Assembly (NCBI RefSeq): GCF_003586445.1
Contig: NZ_CP030028.1
Location: forward strand, 3,548,501-3,612,500
Length of the DNA stretch: 64,000 nucleotides
Direction of reading: 5' to 3'
DNA from: Bacillus sp. Y1
GTDB lineage: Bacteria > Bacillota > Bacilli > Bacillales > Cytobacillaceae
A model generated the notes under the pieces. The model did not search any database. It had not been told where the DNA came from and saw nothing but the letters and a program-made list of their open reading frames with translations. How positions within the stretch are numbered: position 1 is the first letter of the stretch; each line of letters begins with the position of its first letter. Positions 36,414 through 48,005 of this stretch are shown here, in pieces. The translations under genes and the position numbers were made by a program.

Positions 36414-38192
36414 CTATTGTACAGAAATATTACGTTTTAATGACAGATGAAGGTCAGAAAGCTGCGCCTCGCTCACTTCTCCCGGAGCATCTGTTAATAA
36501 ACAGCTTGCACTAGCAGTTTTTGGGAACGCAATCGTATCTCTTAAATTGGTTCTACCTGCTAAAAGCATGATGAGTCTGTCTAGACCAAGAGCTATTCCA
36601 CCATGAGGAGGTGTTCCGTATTCGAAGGCTTCAAGCAAGAAACCAAACTGAGCTCTCGCTTCTTCTGGAGTAAATCCTAAAATACTGAACATTTTTTCTT
36701 GAACATCTCTTTCAAAAATACGCAGAGATCCTCCCCCAAGCTCATAGCCATTCAATACAAGATCATACGCTTGTGCACGAACAAGAGCTGGATTTTCATC
36801 TAATAAGTGAAGGTCCTCTCTCACTGGCATTGTAAATGGATGGTGAGCTGCATAATAACGACCATCTGCCTCATCATACTCAAGTAATGGCCAATCAGTT
36901 ATCCATAAAAAGTTGAATTTGCTTTGATCGATTAATTCAAGCTCTTTCCCAAGTTTTAAGCGAAGGGCACCTAATGCATCAGCTACTACACTCTTTTTAT
37001 CAGCTACAAAAAGAAGTAAGTCTCCCGTTTCAATTGATAACGTAGATTTTAAAGCCGTCTGTTCTTCTTCGGTAATAAATTTGGAGATTGGTCCTTTTAG
37101 ACCGTCCTCTTCCGCTTTTAACCAAGCCAAACCTTTTGCTCCATAGACAGCTACAAATTCAGTTAATGCATCGATATCTTTACGAGAATACTTGGTCGCA
37201 GCCTGCTTCACATTAATAGCCTTTACTTGGCCGCCTGATGAAACCGCACCTGCAAAAACCTTAAAGCTAGAATTCTTCACGATTTCTGAAAGATCCACTA
37301 GCTCCATTCCAAAACGAGTGTCTGGCTTATCAGATCCAAAACGTGCCATCGCCTCTTGATATGGCATACGGGCAAACGGTGTTTCCACTTGCAATTCCTT
37401 TACCTTTGACATCATTTCACTCATCATGTCTTCCATCAGGGAAATAATATCATCTTGGCTCATAAAGCTCGTTTCAATATCTATTTGAGTAAATTCAGGC
37501 TGCCTGTCTGCACGAAGGTCTTCATCACGGAAGCATCTTGCAATTTGATAATACCTTTCAAAACCACCCACCATAAGAAGTTGTTTAAATATTTGCGGTG
37601 ATTGCGGTAAGGCGTAAAACTCACCTGGATGGACACGACTAGGTACTAAATAATCACGTGCACCCTCTGGTGTACTTTTAGTTAGAATTGGAGTTTCTAC
37701 ATCTAAGAAACCTTCACGATCCAGGAAGTTACGAATAATTTGAGTTACTTGATGACGCATTTTAAATGTCTCAAACATAGCAGGTCTTCTAAGATCTAAG
37801 TATCGATATTTCAAGCGAACATCCTCGGATACATCCGTTTGGTCTGCAATTGTAAATGGAGGTGTTTTTGCCTCGTTAATAATAGTAACCTGCTTTGCTT
37901 GTACTTCAATTCGACCTGTTTGCAGGTTTTCATTTATCGTACCAGCTTCTCTGGCAATAACTGTCCCAACTAAATCCAAAACGTATTCATTTCGAATTTT
38001 TTCTGCTAGAGCTAGAGCTTCAGGTGAAACCTCTGGATTAAACACCACTTGGATAATTCCAGTACGGTCACGCAAGTCGATAAAAATTAAACCACCCAAA
38101 TCGCGGCGTCTTTGCACCCATCCCTTTAACGTAATACTTTCTCCAATATGCTGTTCTGTTACCTCTCCACAAAAATACGTTCTACCGTACAT
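36414..38192 (-). CDS. aspS: Aspartyl-tRNA synthetase AspS
   Basis: Class IIb synthetase of 592 residues. The N-terminal OB-fold binds the anticodon ([23 protein letters not shown], in part). Motif 2 lies in [24 protein letters not shown], in part. A GAD insertion domain follows, and motif 3 is [11 protein letters not shown]. The SD AGAGGGAGAT precedes the ATG. It lies 4 bp after hisS and shares its T-box. Confidence 0.96.
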   Translation of the reverse strand: MYGRTYFCGEVTEQHIGESITLKGWVQRRRDLGGLIFIDLRDRTGIIQVVFNPEVSPEALALAEKIRNEYVLDLVGTVIAREAGTINENLQTGRIEVQAKQVTIINEAKTPPFTIADQTDVSEDVRLKYRYLDLRRPAMFETFKMRHQVTQIIRNFLDREGFLDVETPILTKSTPEGARDYLVPSRVHPGEFYALPQSPQIFKQLLMVGGFERYYQIARCFRDEDLRADRQPEFTQIDIETSFMSQDDIISLMEDMMSEMMSKVKELQVETPFARMPYQEAMARFGSDKPDTRFGMELVDLSEIVKNSSFKVFAGAVSSGGQVKAINVKQAATKYSRKDIDALTEFVAVYGAKGLAWLKAEEDGLKGPISKFITEEEQTALKSTLSIETGDLLLFVADKKSVVADALGALRLKLGKELELIDQSKFNFLWITDWPLLEYDEADGRYYAAHHPFTMPVREDLHLLDENPALVRAQAYDLVLNGYELGGGSLRIFERDVQEKMFSILGFTPEEARAQFGFLLEAFEYGTPPHGGIALGLDRLIMLLAGRTNLRDTIAFPKTASASCLLTDAPGEVSEAQLSDLHLSLKRNISVQ

Positions 38193-38196
38193 GTTC

Positions 38197-39477
38197 CTAT
38201 CTCCCTCTTTTATAAATTGCTGAAAATTCTTCGATAAATGTATCTAACGGTACTTCAATTTGATTTCCACTTTCCATGTCCTTCACGCTGATTTTATTCG
38301 CTTGAAGTTCATCGTCTCCGAGGACTGCTACATACTTGGCTTGCAAGCGATCCGCTGTCTTCAACTGAGCTTTGATTTTTCGATCGAGATAATCTCGTTC
38401 CGCAGAATAACCTGCTTTACGCAGCTCATGTAAAAGCCTTACTGTATAGTCCTTGGCTTCCTCACCTAATGAAGCGAGAAAACAATCAATTCCCTGTGTC
38501 ACTGGAAGTTCAATTCCTTCAGCATGAAGTGCTGCCAAACAGCGTTCAATACTAAGTGCAAAGCCAATACCTGGAGTTTCTGGTCCACCACTTTCTTCTA
38601 CAAGCCCATTGTAACGTCCCCCGCCACAAAGAGTCGTAATGGCTCCAAACCCTTCAGCATCGCTCATAATTTCAAAAGCCGTTTGATTGTAGTAGTCTAG
38701 CCCCCTTACAAGATTCGGATCGACTTCAAAATCAATTCCTAGGTCAGTTAAATATTGTTGAACTTTATCAAAATACTTTTTAGAATCATCATTTAAATAT
38801 TGTAGGATGGATGGTGCTGAAGACATAAGCTCATGGTCACGATCCTTCTTACAATCAAGAATTCGAAGAGGATTTTTTTCTAATCTTGATTTACAATCCC
38901 CACAAAATTCATCAATTCTTGGTGAAAAATGATTGATTAAAGCATCTCTGTGAGCGTTTCTACTTTCCTTGTCACCAAGGCTATTAATCATTAGCTTTAG
39001 TTTTTTCAGGCCTAATGATTGATAAATACTCATAGCAAGAGCAATTACCTCTGCATCAATAGCGGGATCTGCACTTCCTAGCGCTTCCACACCAAACTGG
39101 ACAAATTGACGGTATCTCCCCGCCTGTGGTCTTTCATAACGGAACATCGGCCCCATGTAAAAAAGTTTCACTGGTTGGTTAGCGTAACCAAACATTTTAT
39201 GTTCGACAAAAGATCGCACCGCAGCTGCTGTTCCCTCTGGGCGTAGAGTTAAACTTCTTCCTCCACGGTCCTCAAACGTATACATTTCCTTTTGAACAAT
39301 ATCCGTTGTATCGCCTACACCCTTCGTAAAAACTTCTGTATGTTCAAAGATCGGTGTACGAATCTCTTTATATTGAAATCTCTCGCATAAATCTCTAGCA
39401 ACCGTTTCGATAAATTGCCATTTTTCAACTTCTCCTGGGAGAATATCTTGTGTTCCTCTTGGTAGCTTTAACGCCAT
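38197..39477 (-). CDS. hisS: Histidyl-tRNA synthetase HisS
   Basis: Class II synthetase of 426 residues. Seen are [12 protein letters not shown] at the N terminus, motif 2 ([19 protein letters not shown]), the histidine-specific [13 protein letters not shown] and [11 protein letters not shown], and the C-terminal anticodon-binding domain. AGGAGGGG precedes the ATG. It is first in the hisS-aspS operon under a T-box leader, as in B. subtilis. Confidence 0.96.
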   Translation of the reverse strand: MALKLPRGTQDILPGEVEKWQFIETVARDLCERFQYKEIRTPIFEHTEVFTKGVGDTTDIVQKEMYTFEDRGGRSLTLRPEGTAAAVRSFVEHKMFGYANQPVKLFYMGPMFRYERPQAGRYRQFVQFGVEALGSADPAIDAEVIALAMSIYQSLGLKKLKLMINSLGDKESRNAHRDALINHFSPRIDEFCGDCKSRLEKNPLRILDCKKDRDHELMSSAPSILQYLNDDSKKYFDKVQQYLTDLGIDFEVDPNLVRGLDYYNQTAFEIMSDAEGFGAITTLCGGGRYNGLVEESGGPETPGIGFALSIERCLAALHAEGIELPVTQGIDCFLASLGEEAKDYTVRLLHELRKAGYSAERDYLDRKIKAQLKTADRLQAKYVAVLGDDELQANKISVKDMESGNQIEVPLDTFIEEFSAIYKRGR

Positions 39478-39530
39478 TTGGAACCCCTCCTAGCTATCTT
39501 TTTTATGTGAATCTAATCGTAAGAATGCAA

Positions 39531-39817
39531 AAAACTCCCGTCCCTTGTACTATTACATACAAGGGACGAGAGTTAATATCCCGTGGTGCCACCCTAATTG
39601 AAGCAACTCAAAAACAAGCCACTTCCACTTTTACAGTTAACGCCTGTCAACGTTCCTCTCCTACTAAATCATACGATTGTTCGAAGCGAAGCCTACGGAG
39701 TGTTCTTTCATTAAGCCACAATGCGGAAATGCTTTCAGCCTATCGACATTTCCTCTCTTTTCACGTGGGAGTTTAACTACTTTGCTCCATCAAACGGTTA
39801 TTCGTCATTTAATATTA
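39531..39817 (-). promoter_or_regulatory. T-box leader of hisS-aspS
   Basis: The T-box AGGGTGGCACCACGGG lies at 39580-39595. Next to it is a long terminator stem (39533-39549 with 39558-39574, one mismatch) and a T-run. Stem I elements include AGAGAGGAAATG and GGCTGAAAGC. A CAC histidine triplet within GAAAGAACACTCC is a candidate specifier, judged by alignment with the alaS leader of this window. This occupies the gap between hisS and yrzK. Confidence 0.9.
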
Positions 39818-39823
39818 GTTTAT

Positions 39824-39852
39824 ATATTACGTTCGAGTATTCAGAATGTCAA
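39824..39852 (-). promoter_or_regulatory. Promoter of the hisS-aspS T-box leader
   Basis: Consensus TTGACA at -35 and TAATAT at -10, separated by 17 bp, on the minus strand. Confidence 0.65.
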
Positions 39853-39867
39853 GATATATTACAAAAC

Positions 39868-40044
39868 TTACGATCTCTCTAATCTTTTTTTCAGCTTTTT
39901 CACATCTCGGATCGATAGACCAAACTCACTTGCTAACTCTACCATATTTGAGTTTTTTTCCTTTTGGATAAAATCATGAAAATCGACCCCAAAAATTTGG
40001 TTATCTCCATCATGTGTAGAAAACGCCTTATCACTATATCTCAT
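39868..40044 (-). CDS. yrzK: YrzK-like small protein
   Basis: A 58-residue protein: MRYSDKAFSTHDG at the start, then DFHDFIQKEKNSNMVELASE and a basic helix-turn-helix-like end (FGLSIRDVKKLKKRL). A GGGGTGA SD lies 6 nt before the ATG. A small gene between hisS and yrvJ corresponds to yrzK in B. subtilis. The C-terminal half could bind DNA, but that is only a guess from the shape. Confidence 0.72.
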   Translation of the reverse strand: MRYSDKAFSTHDGDNQIFGVDFHDFIQKEKNSNMVELASEFGLSIRDVKKLKKRLERS

Positions 40045-40253
40045 ATGTTATCACCCCGTCTATTATATCCCCTTTAGTTTGTCCCTTTTTTAAGAAAAAG
40101 TTTCAGCTAATTAACATTGTTCATTAATTTATAGGGAAAAATTACTCGCATCGTATTAACATATGTAAATTCTTCCTTTATTATAGAGGTTGGTACTTAA
40201 AACTTATACATCAATACCCTTACTTACCATTAATCAGGGAGGGAGATTTACAC

Positions 40254-42002
40254 TTGTACAAAAATAAATACATATTGTTTTTTCTGACGTTTCTTCTTTT
40301 TTGCAGTCCGTTCCCCATCAAACCAGACTCAGCATTTGCTGAAGGATCAACTGTTGAAATTACAACTGACACGTTAAATGTAAGAGAAGGACCAGGACTT
40401 AGTTATAAAGTCATTGAGGTGGTGAAACGAGCGGACCGTTTTTCTGTGATAGAGGAAAAATCGGATTGGATTCAAGTATCCTTAAATTCCTCCGGAAAAA
40501 AGGGATGGGTAGCCGCTTGGCTTGTTAAAAAACATTCTGCAAATGAAGTTTCGTCGTCAAAGAGTGGAATCGTAACAGCGAATCAACTCCGTGTTCGTTC
40601 AGGTCCTAGCACCTCTTATAAGGTAGTGACAACTTTATCTCAAGGGGCTACCGTCACAATTATCAAAACAGAATCAAACTGGCATCAAATTAAAACCTCT
40701 AGTATAACAGGATGGGTAGCAGCAGAATTTATCCAGGATATAAAATCTGATACAGGAGGATCAAGCAGTAGTCAACAGACTGGAAAAGTAACTGCCAACA
40801 ATCTAAATGTTCGTTCTACCGCCTCCACATCAGGTAATATCCTTGGAAAGCTTCAAAAGGGTAGCACTGTTTCGATCCTAAGTGTGGAAAGCAATTGGGT
40901 AAAAATACAATATAATGGACAAGCTGCTTGGATTAGTAAAGAGTTTGTAGAAATGAGTTCTACTTCTTCTCAACCTTCCGTTCCAAATCAAACAAACACG
41001 AATTCTTCTAGTGGGTTGCTTGGGACGATTACGGCAACTACTCTGAATGTTCGAAGCACAGGGTCCTTAAGTGGCAAAATCGTAGGAACAGTTTCAAAAG
41101 GACAAGCATTTGAAATTTTAGCTGAAGAAAATAATTGGGCAAAAATTAAATTAAAAAATGGTCAATTAGGTTGGGTTGCTAGTTGGTATCTTTCCAAGGA
41201 ACAGTCATCAACAACTTCTAAAGTGGATGTTGAACAAAATAGTACCGTAACGATCCTCTATAACGGAACAAACATCCGAAAGTCTGCCACAACAAACAGT
41301 TCAGTCATTAGTAGAGCAAATGCCGGTGAAACTTTTACCGTTCTTTCCGTAAAAAATGACTGGTACGAAATTCAGATGAAAGATGGATCAAAGGGATTTG
41401 TAGCGGGATGGCTTGTAACAGTAAGTGGAGCCTCTCAGCAAATTGAGAGACCTGGTGCAGAACAATACTTAAAAAATAAAGTTATTGTTATTGACCCTGG
41501 TCATGGTGGTCGAGATACAGGAGCTACTGGTATTAAAGGCAGTTATGAAAAGAACTTGACGTTGAAAACCGCTCAACTATTGTACGATAAACTAAAAACT
41601 GCAGGAGCGAACGTAGTTATGACTCGAAATACGGATTCGTATTTATCGTTAAGCTCTCGTGTTGGTATGTCACATACACATGCGGCTGATGCGTTCGTAT
41701 CGATCCATTTTGATAGCATTCTCGACTCCTCTGTTCGAGGGATGACCTCTTATTATTATCATAACTATCAGCAAAGTTTAGCTACAACTGTAGGCAAAGA
41801 GGTTGCTAGTTTTACAAAGCTGAAAGATCGTGGTGTTCGCTACGGTGATTATCATGTGTTAAGAGAAAATAAACGTGCTTCTGTACTTCTAGAATTAGGC
41901 TATCTAAGTAATTCTGCGGAAGAAACATTAGTCAATTCAGAGAGCTATCAAGCAAATGCAGCCACTGGAATTTATCAAGGTTTGGCAAAATACTTTAAAT
42001 AA
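40254..42002 (+). CDS. yrvJ: YrvJ-type N-acetylmuramoyl-L-alanine amidase with five SH3b domains
   Basis: A secreted wall hydrolase of 582 residues that cuts the MurNAc-L-Ala bond. A signal peptide (residues 1 to about 29, cleavage near AFA-EG) is followed by five SH3b repeats, each with an LNVR- or LRVR-like strand and a GWV(A) end. The C-terminal Amidase_3 domain (from about residue 402) has the zinc ligands in IDPGHGG and SIHFDS and the catalytic region LLELGYLSN. It starts at TTG after AGGGAGGGAGA. B. subtilis YrvJ is similar and somewhat shorter. Confidence 0.9.
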   Translation: MYKNKYILFFLTFLLFCSPFPIKPDSAFAEGSTVEITTDTLNVREGPGLSYKVIEVVKRADRFSVIEEKSDWIQVSLNSSGKKGWVAAWLVKKHSANEVSSSKSGIVTANQLRVRSGPSTSYKVVTTLSQGATVTIIKTESNWHQIKTSSITGWVAAEFIQDIKSDTGGSSSSQQTGKVTANNLNVRSTASTSGNILGKLQKGSTVSILSVESNWVKIQYNGQAAWISKEFVEMSSTSSQPSVPNQTNTNSSSGLLGTITATTLNVRSTGSLSGKIVGTVSKGQAFEILAEENNWAKIKLKNGQLGWVASWYLSKEQSSTTSKVDVEQNSTVTILYNGTNIRKSATTNSSVISRANAGETFTVLSVKNDWYEIQMKDGSKGFVAGWLVTVSGASQQIERPGAEQYLKNKVIVIDPGHGGRDTGATGIKGSYEKNLTLKTAQLLYDKLKTAGANVVMTRNTDSYLSLSSRVGMSHTHAADAFVSIHFDSILDSSVRGMTSYYYHNYQQSLATTVGKEVASFTKLKDRGVRYGDYHVLRENKRASVLLELGYLSNSAEETLVNSESYQANAATGIYQGLAKYFK

Positions 42003-42026
42003 GGCTGTTTTAATAAAGATATTGTT

Positions 42027-42113
42027 GTTAAAATCTTAAAGCCGATTTTAACGCGGAAATAGCCATTTTGCGCTAAAGAATTTTAGTTAGCAGCTCTTTT
42101 CTTAAGAAAAGAG
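42027..42113 (+). repeat. Run of hairpins in the yrvJ 3' region
   Basis: Three perfect stems lie in under 90 nt: GTTAAAATC / GATTTTAAC (42027-42052), GCTAA / TTAGC (42072-42091), and a 20-nt palindrome of CTCTTTTCTT and its complement (42094-42113). The terminator at 42124 follows. Their role is unknown. Confidence 0.6.
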
Positions 42114-42123
42114 ACTTAAATAA

Positions 42124-42153
42124 AAAAAGCGAGTTCAATTGAACTCGCTTTTT
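42124..42153. terminator. Bidirectional terminator between yrvJ and dtd
   Basis: A 30-nt perfect palindrome, AAAAAGCGAGTTCAA and its complement, that acts in both directions and touches the dtd stop codon. Confidence 0.85.
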
Positions 42154-42592
42154 ACTTGCTCTCAATGATCAGTGTTACCGGGCCGTCGTTAATAAGTGCT
42201 ACATCCATCATAGCTCCAAATTGACCTGTTTCAACCTTTACACCTTGATCGCGTAATAATTGATTAAATTGATCGTATATCACACTCGCATGATCTGGAT
42301 GGGCAGCCTCCATGAAGTTAGGTCTTCTCCCTTTGCGACAATCACCGTATAAGGTGAACTGAGAGATTGACAAAATTTCTCCCTCCACTTGAGACAAAGA
42401 TAAATTCATTTTCCCTTCCTGATCCTCAAACACACGAAGATTGACGATTTTCTCTGCAACATACTTTGCATCCTCCGTTGTGTCACTGTGAGTAATACCG
42501 ACAAGAAGAACGAATCCTTTTGTAATTTCCCCTATCGTTTTACCGTCTACTGTCACGCTAGCTTCTTTGCTTCTTTGAACAACCACTCTCAT
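42152..42592 (-). CDS. dtd: D-aminoacyl-tRNA deacylase Dtd
   Basis: Removes D-amino acids (and glycine) mischarged onto tRNA. It has 146 residues. Conserved features are [17 protein letters not shown] at the N terminus, the active-site [10 protein letters not shown], and the trans-proline motif ending in [16 protein letters not shown] precedes the ATG. It follows relA by 21 bp, as in B. subtilis. Confidence 0.95.
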   Translation of the reverse strand: MRVVVQRSKEASVTVDGKTIGEITKGFVLLVGITHSDTTEDAKYVAEKIVNLRVFEDQEGKMNLSLSQVEGEILSISQFTLYGDCRKGRRPNFMEAAHPDHASVIYDQFNQLLRDQGVKVETGQFGAMMDVALINDGPVTLIIESK

Positions 42593-42613
42593 AAAAGTAA
42601 ACTCCTTAACTTT

Positions 42614-44809
42614 CTAATTCATTACTCTGCGAACAGAATATATATCAGGAATTTGCTTAATACGTTCCACGACCTTTTGTAAATGACTTACATTATTGAT
42701 AGCAATAGACATATTGATTGTTGCCATCTTGTTTCGGTCTGACTTTCCGGAAACCGCTGATATGTTCGTTTTCGTTTCATTCACAGCCTGTAGGACTTCA
42801 TTTAATAATCCGCGTCGGTCGTACCCACTGATTTCAATGTCCACGTTATATTCCTTTTTATTATTTAAGCCTGTTTCCCATTCAACCGGTATCAGTCTAG
42901 CCTTTGCATCCTCGGTATCGATGTTTGAACAGTCCGCACGATGGACAGAGACGCCGCGACCTTTCGTAATGAAGCCAACAATCTCGTCTCCTGGAACAGG
43001 ACTGCAGCATCTAGAAAGTCGGATGAGAAGATTATCTATTCCCGTCACCCTCACACCTGATTCTCTCTTTTTCGTCGAAGGGAATGACTTTAATTCTGAC
43101 ACTGCATTTGAAATCGTACTTACTTGCTCAAGATCTCGCTTCTTTCTCCATTTCTCAGTCAAGCGATTGGCTACTTGAAGAGCAGTGATCCCATTGTATC
43201 CAACGGCCGCATACAAATCATCTTCATGGAAAAAGTTAAACTTCTCACTTACTCTTTTCACATTTTCAGGCGTTAAGATTTCCTTCACATCAAAATCCAT
43301 GCTTCTGATTTCTTTCTCAACCTGCTCGCGACCCTTTTCAACGTTTTCATCCTTACGTTGCTTCTTAAAGAATTGACGAATTTTATTTTTGGCTTGTGAC
43401 GTTTGAGCTAACTTTAACCAGTCTTGACTAGGACCGTATGAATGTTTTGAAGTTAAAATCTCGATGATATCCCCTGTTTTTAACTTGTAATCAAGGGTAA
43501 CCATCTTACCGTTCACCTTAGCACCAATTGTTTTATTACCGATTTCAGAATGGACACGATAAGCAAAATCAATTGGTACAGAACCAGACGGTAACTCAAA
43601 TACATCACCTTTTGGCGTAAACACAAACACCATATCAGAAAATAAATCAATTTTTAAGGATTCCATAAACTCTTCAGCATTTGCTGTATCATCTTGGAAT
43701 TCTAATATCTCTCTAAACCATGTTAATTTTTCTTCAAGAGAGGAGCCTTCGTTAACTGATTTTCCTTCTTTATATGCCCAGTGTGCAGCTATCCCAAATT
43801 CAGCAATCTCATGCATATCAAATGTACGAATCTGAACCTCTAATGGATCACCTTTTGGTCCAATAACGGTCGTATGAAGAGATTGATACATATTTGGTTT
43901 CGGCATGGCTATATAATCTTTGAATCGTCCAGGCATTGGCTTCCAGCAAGTATGAATAATTCCTAAGACCGCATAACAATCTTTTATCGAATTTACGACG
44001 ATTCTTATTGCAAGCAAATCATATATTTCGTTAAACTGCTTGTTTTGAATCGCCATTTTTCGATATATGCTATAAATATGTTTGGGGCGCCCTGAGATTT
44101 CTGCTTTGATCGAAACTTCATCCAGGCTAACTCGCATTTCCTTAATCACATCGTCTAAGTATTGCTCACGTTCTGCACGCTTTTTCTTCATCAAATTTAC
44201 AATACGATAATACTGTTGTGGATTTAAGTAACGCAGTGCTGTATCTTCAAGTTCCCATTTTATTTTAGAAATACCTAGACGATGTGCTAATGGTGCGAAA
44301 ATTTCTAACGTTTCATTTGAAATACGTCTTTGCTTTTCGACTGGCAAATGTTTTAACGTACGCATATTATGGAGTCGGTCAGCTAATTTAATTAAGATGA
44401 CCCGAATGTCTTGAGCCATCGCTACGAACATTTTTCGATGATTTTCTGCCTGCTGCTCTTCATGAGATTTATACTTAATCTTCCCAAGTTTTGTAACACC
44501 ATCGACAAGCATGGCAACTTCTTCACCAAATTCTTTTGCTAGATCTTCAATTGTTACATCTGTATCTTCAACGACGTCATGAAGAAAACCCGAAGCAACC
44601 GTAGCTGGGTCCATTTCCAAGTCAGCCAAAATTCCTGCAACTTGAATGGGATGAATAATGTACGGTTCACCGGATTTACGATATTGTTCACGATGGGCAT
44701 GCTTTGCGAATTCATATGCCTTTTTCACATATGCAGCATTTTCATCATTTAAATATTTCTTCGTTCGGTCGATGACTTGTTCGGCGGTCAACACTTGATC
44801 ATTCGCCAT
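42614..44809 (-). CDS. relA: RelA/SpoT bifunctional (p)ppGpp synthetase/hydrolase
   Basis: The main stringent-response enzyme, 731 residues. The HD hydrolase domain is intact (YIIHPIQVA and [11 protein letters not shown]), so it should both make and degrade (p)ppGpp. The synthetase domain has [13 protein letters not shown] and [15 protein letters not shown] domain ([17 protein letters not shown]) and a C-terminal ACT domain follow. AAAGGTGATT precedes the ATG. It is upstream of dtd, and apt lies 220 bp further upstream. Confidence 0.96.
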   Translation of the reverse strand: MANDQVLTAEQVIDRTKKYLNDENAAYVKKAYEFAKHAHREQYRKSGEPYIIHPIQVAGILADLEMDPATVASGFLHDVVEDTDVTIEDLAKEFGEEVAMLVDGVTKLGKIKYKSHEEQQAENHRKMFVAMAQDIRVILIKLADRLHNMRTLKHLPVEKQRRISNETLEIFAPLAHRLGISKIKWELEDTALRYLNPQQYYRIVNLMKKKRAEREQYLDDVIKEMRVSLDEVSIKAEISGRPKHIYSIYRKMAIQNKQFNEIYDLLAIRIVVNSIKDCYAVLGIIHTCWKPMPGRFKDYIAMPKPNMYQSLHTTVIGPKGDPLEVQIRTFDMHEIAEFGIAAHWAYKEGKSVNEGSSLEEKLTWFREILEFQDDTANAEEFMESLKIDLFSDMVFVFTPKGDVFELPSGSVPIDFAYRVHSEIGNKTIGAKVNGKMVTLDYKLKTGDIIEILTSKHSYGPSQDWLKLAQTSQAKNKIRQFFKKQRKDENVEKGREQVEKEIRSMDFDVKEILTPENVKRVSEKFNFFHEDDLYAAVGYNGITALQVANRLTEKWRKKRDLEQVSTISNAVSELKSFPSTKKRESGVRVTGIDNLLIRLSRCCSPVPGDEIVGFITKGRGVSVHRADCSNIDTEDAKARLIPVEWETGLNNKKEYNVDIEISGYDRRGLLNEVLQAVNETKTNISAVSGKSDRNKMATINMSIAINNVSHLQKVVERIKQIPDIYSVRRVMN

Positions 44810-44993
44810 ATAATCACCTTTAACTTTCTATGATACCCCATGAATGTGAGGATTATTTTTTTTATTAAAAATAAAACTAATATTGTTACTATTATCGAAA
44901 AAAAAACTCAATATGTAAAGGGAAAGACTGTTATTTTTCTGGGAGAATTAAAAATAATGTCGAATCATGTCATTTTTGATCCAAATATATGAA

Positions 44994-45022
44994 AAAAAGC
45001 GCAACGATTGCTGCGCTTTTTT
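44994..45022. terminator. Terminator of apt
   Basis: Stem AAAAAAGCGCA / TGCGCTTTTTT with an 8-nt loop and T-runs on both strands, 8 nt beyond the apt stop. It separates apt from relA. The remaining 180 nt up to relA is AT-rich and shows no gene. Confidence 0.85.
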
Positions 45023-45029
45023 GTCTATT

Positions 45030-45542
45030 TTAGTATTCCATTAAAGTTAAAATATCATATCCATCTAATTTGTTTCTTCCATCTAAATATGTTAACTCAA
45101 TTAAAAAGGCAATTCCTGCAACAACTCCACCTAATTGCTCTACAAGTTTAATCGTTGCATCAATCGTTCCACCTGTTGCCAGCAAATCATCCGTGATTAA
45201 TACACGTTGTCCTGGTTTAATTGCATCCTTATGGATTGTTAACACGTCACTACCATACTCAAGACCGTAGTTTACTTTCACTGTTTCTCTTGGTAGTTTT
45301 CCTTCTTTTCTAACTGGAGCAAATCCTACTCCTAGAGAATATGCCACTGGGCATCCGATAATAAAACCACGAGCTTCTGGACCTACGACGATATCAATAT
45401 TTCTTTCTTTTGCATAATCTACAATACGATCGGTTGCGTAACGATACGCGTCACCGTTATCCATTAATGTTGTAATATCTTTGAACTTAATCCCTGGCTT
45501 TGGCCAATCTTCTACAATCGTTACATATTTCTTTAAATCCAT
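45030..45542 (-). CDS. apt: Adenine phosphoribosyltransferase Apt
   Basis: Salvages adenine to AMP using PRPP. It has 170 residues. The PRPP-binding motif is [13 protein letters not shown], and the N terminus carries [26 protein letters not shown] is the typical catalytic loop region. Its ATG overlaps the recJ stop by one base (TAATG), showing translational coupling. In B. subtilis it also precedes relA. Confidence 0.96.
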   Translation of the reverse strand: MDLKKYVTIVEDWPKPGIKFKDITTLMDNGDAYRYATDRIVDYAKERNIDIVVGPEARGFIIGCPVAYSLGVGFAPVRKEGKLPRETVKVNYGLEYGSDVLTIHKDAIKPGQRVLITDDLLATGGTIDATIKLVEQLGGVVAGIAFLIELTYLDGRNKLDGYDILTLMEY

Positions 45543-47896
45543 TACTTTACTTCCTCCTCAATTTCCACCGAGCCTCGAATACACTCATCCAACCAGGAGT
45601 GAAGTACCTGATAGGAGGAATATAATAATTCTTGTTCAAGCGCTAAATCTTCTTGTTTTTTCTGATATGTTTTAGAGCTCGTTAGATCTCGTTTATGACT
45701 GCTAGTGTTAAGTGTAATAAATCCATTGTTTATTTTAACAAAATCTAGTTCAAAAAACACCTGTGACATAAAATCAATTGTTTCTCTTGACCAGCCACGG
45801 TATTTAGCTAACTCATCACCGTATTTTTTCAAATCAAAAGGTGCCTTTTTTGATAAAAACGCATAATACCATTTGAAATGATCCCGTGTTGGGATCGTAC
45901 TGAAAAAGTCACTTGCCTCTTTATAAAAATGGGCATAAATTCTAGCAGGTTTCTTTCCATTCAATAATGATGTCAACAATTCCTTCGATGTTGGCAGATC
46001 ATATAATACTACAAACTGTTCATCAATGTCGATATTTCTAGCTTGCTCAACCGTTTCAATAAGATGTAACCGATCCGAAAGTGCCTGTTTTATTTTCTCT
46101 GAAATCTGGTTATTAAAGCTAATCCACTTACTAGTAGGAACCATTTCTTTTAGCTTACCAACCTGCTTTATTCCACGATAATCAAATAATTGCCATTCAT
46201 TTATAGCCAGATCATGTAAAAAGATTTGGGGCTTCCTTATATTATTCCATTCATTTATAGACAATTCACCTACGACTGAGAGCTTCGATTGTGGCGATAT
46301 ATGATCTACCTTTTCACCTAGATGAAAACCGATTCCGTCAAGGATGGCACCTTCATGTTCTAGTGTTAGTTTTAAATGGCTTTGATTGGCACCGATTTTC
46401 TTAATTTGCGATATATTCGCATCTCTTAACAAAATCTTTGGTTTTTTATTGCTTGTCCCGAACGGTGAAAGAAGTTGTAGCTCTTCTAAAGCATTTAGTT
46501 GTACATCTTTAATCGACATTTCTAAATCAACTACCGTGAGTGGGATGAAATCTTCCTCAGATAATTGATTTACTGCCAGCTCATTTAATCTTGTTCTTAA
46601 TTCATCCACGTCCTCAAGTTTTAGCGTCATACCTGCCGCCATAGGATGTCCACCAAAATGAGGTAGAATCTCTCTACATGTGGAAAGATTCTTAAATAAA
46701 TCAAATCCCTCAATGCTTCTAGCCGAGCCTTTAGCAATACCTTTCTCCCGATCAAAGCTTAAAACAATCGTAGGACGGTAAAATGCTTCTACTAATCTAG
46801 ATGCAACAATCCCAACTACTCCTGCATTCCAGCCTTCTTGCCCAACAACAATGACAGAATTCTCTTCAATAGGATAGAAATCATTTACTTGTTGAATCGC
46901 TTCATCTGCAATGCTCGATACAATGCGTTGTCGTTCCTTATTGTACGAATCGATTTCCTCTGCGAGCATTTCCGCTTCATCCAAGTCTTCAGATAAAAGT
47001 AAGTGTACAGCTGGATCAGCTGAGTCTAACCGACCTACTGCATTAATTCGAGGTCCTATCGTAAAACCAATCGTTTCCTCATCTATGGTTTGTTGTTCGA
47101 TACCAGCTTGTTTACAAAGGGCCTTGATCCCTGTTCTACTGCTGCTTCTTATCTTTTTTAACCCTCTTTTTACTAGATAGCGATTTTCATCAACCAAAGG
47201 CACAAGGTCAGCAATCGTTCCAATCGCTACAAACTCAAGTAAATGCTCAGGAAGTTGTCCTAATAGAGCCTGGGAAAGCTTAAACGCTACTCCTACGCCA
47301 GCTAACTCCTTGAAAGGGTAAGTACTTCCGGGTAGCTTTGGATGAATAATTGCTAATGCTTCAGGAAGAATCGGTCCTGGTTCATGATGGTCGGTAATAA
47401 TCAAATCGGCACCAAGACTTTTTAAGACACTTGCCTCATGTACAGCTGAAATACCGGTATCCACAGTGATTATTAGTTTCACTCCACTTTCGTGAGCATG
47501 ACGAAAAGCGGGTTCGTTTGGACCGTACCCTTCTGTAAAACGATTCGGAATATAAAAATCGACAATTGCACCTAGTTCCTTTAATGTTAGCATCATGACA
47601 GATGTACTCGTTACACCATCGGCATCGTAATCACCAAAAATTAAAATCGGTTCTTGGTTTTCAATAGCTTGATGAATTCTATTAACCGCAATGTCCATCC
47701 CCGTTAATAGATATGGGTCATGACACTGTTCTTCATGTTCATACAAAAAATTTTTAGCTAGAGATGCTGTATTTAGTCCTCTTCGTACAAGCAAAGAAGC
47801 TACAAGAGGAGATATCTTCAATTCGCTACAAAGCTCTTTCACATCGTCTTCACTTTTATGCTGTTGAACACTCCAGCGTGATTTTGGCTTTAACAT
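45542..47896 (-). CDS. recJ: Single-stranded-DNA-specific exonuclease RecJ
   Basis: A 5'-3' ssDNA exonuclease of recombination and repair, 784 residues. DHH-family motifs are present: [31 protein letters not shown], and the DHHA1 motif [12 protein letters not shown]. The C-terminal extension beyond residue 570 is the Firmicutes-type region. The SD AGGGGTGAAGG precedes the ATG. It overlaps apt by one base. Confidence 0.95.
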   Translation of the reverse strand: MLKPKSRWSVQQHKSEDDVKELCSELKISPLVASLLVRRGLNTASLAKNFLYEHEEQCHDPYLLTGMDIAVNRIHQAIENQEPILIFGDYDADGVTSTSVMMLTLKELGAIVDFYIPNRFTEGYGPNEPAFRHAHESGVKLIITVDTGISAVHEASVLKSLGADLIITDHHEPGPILPEALAIIHPKLPGSTYPFKELAGVGVAFKLSQALLGQLPEHLLEFVAIGTIADLVPLVDENRYLVKRGLKKIRSSSRTGIKALCKQAGIEQQTIDEETIGFTIGPRINAVGRLDSADPAVHLLLSEDLDEAEMLAEEIDSYNKERQRIVSSIADEAIQQVNDFYPIEENSVIVVGQEGWNAGVVGIVASRLVEAFYRPTIVLSFDREKGIAKGSARSIEGFDLFKNLSTCREILPHFGGHPMAAGMTLKLEDVDELRTRLNELAVNQLSEEDFIPLTVVDLEMSIKDVQLNALEELQLLSPFGTSNKKPKILLRDANISQIKKIGANQSHLKLTLEHEGAILDGIGFHLGEKVDHISPQSKLSVVGELSINEWNNIRKPQIFLHDLAINEWQLFDYRGIKQVGKLKEMVPTSKWISFNNQISEKIKQALSDRLHLIETVEQARNIDIDEQFVVLYDLPTSKELLTSLLNGKKPARIYAHFYKEASDFFSTIPTRDHFKWYYAFLSKKAPFDLKKYGDELAKYRGWSRETIDFMSQVFFELDFVKINNGFITLNTSSHKRDLTSSKTYQKKQEDLALEQELLYSSYQVLHSWLDECIRGSVEIEEEVK

Positions 47897-47974
47897 TCCT
47901 TCACCCCTTAGCTTTTCTATTATACCCTGAGGCTGTCTACTGTTTCAATGGAATGGTTTCCCCAGTTAGTAAAT

Positions 47975-47999
47975 AAAAAAGCCCGCTTTTAAGCAGACT
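47975..47999 (-). terminator. Terminator of the CDF transporter gene
   Basis: Stem AGTCTGCTT / AAGCGGGCT (two G-T pairs), then six T on the minus strand. It lies 7 nt beyond the stop. Confidence 0.75.
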
Positions 48000-48005
48000 C
48001 TTCAT

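Noticed and set aside
39450..39979. Plus-strand ORFs of about 100 codons across the hisS leader
   Set aside because: They lie over the T-box, its terminator and yrzK, and have no SD. The RNA element explains the conservation.
44964..44993. A tiny plus-strand ORF after GGGAG between apt and relA
   Set aside because: Only about ten codons, opposite in direction to both neighbours, and ending at the apt terminator; chance is the simplest explanation.
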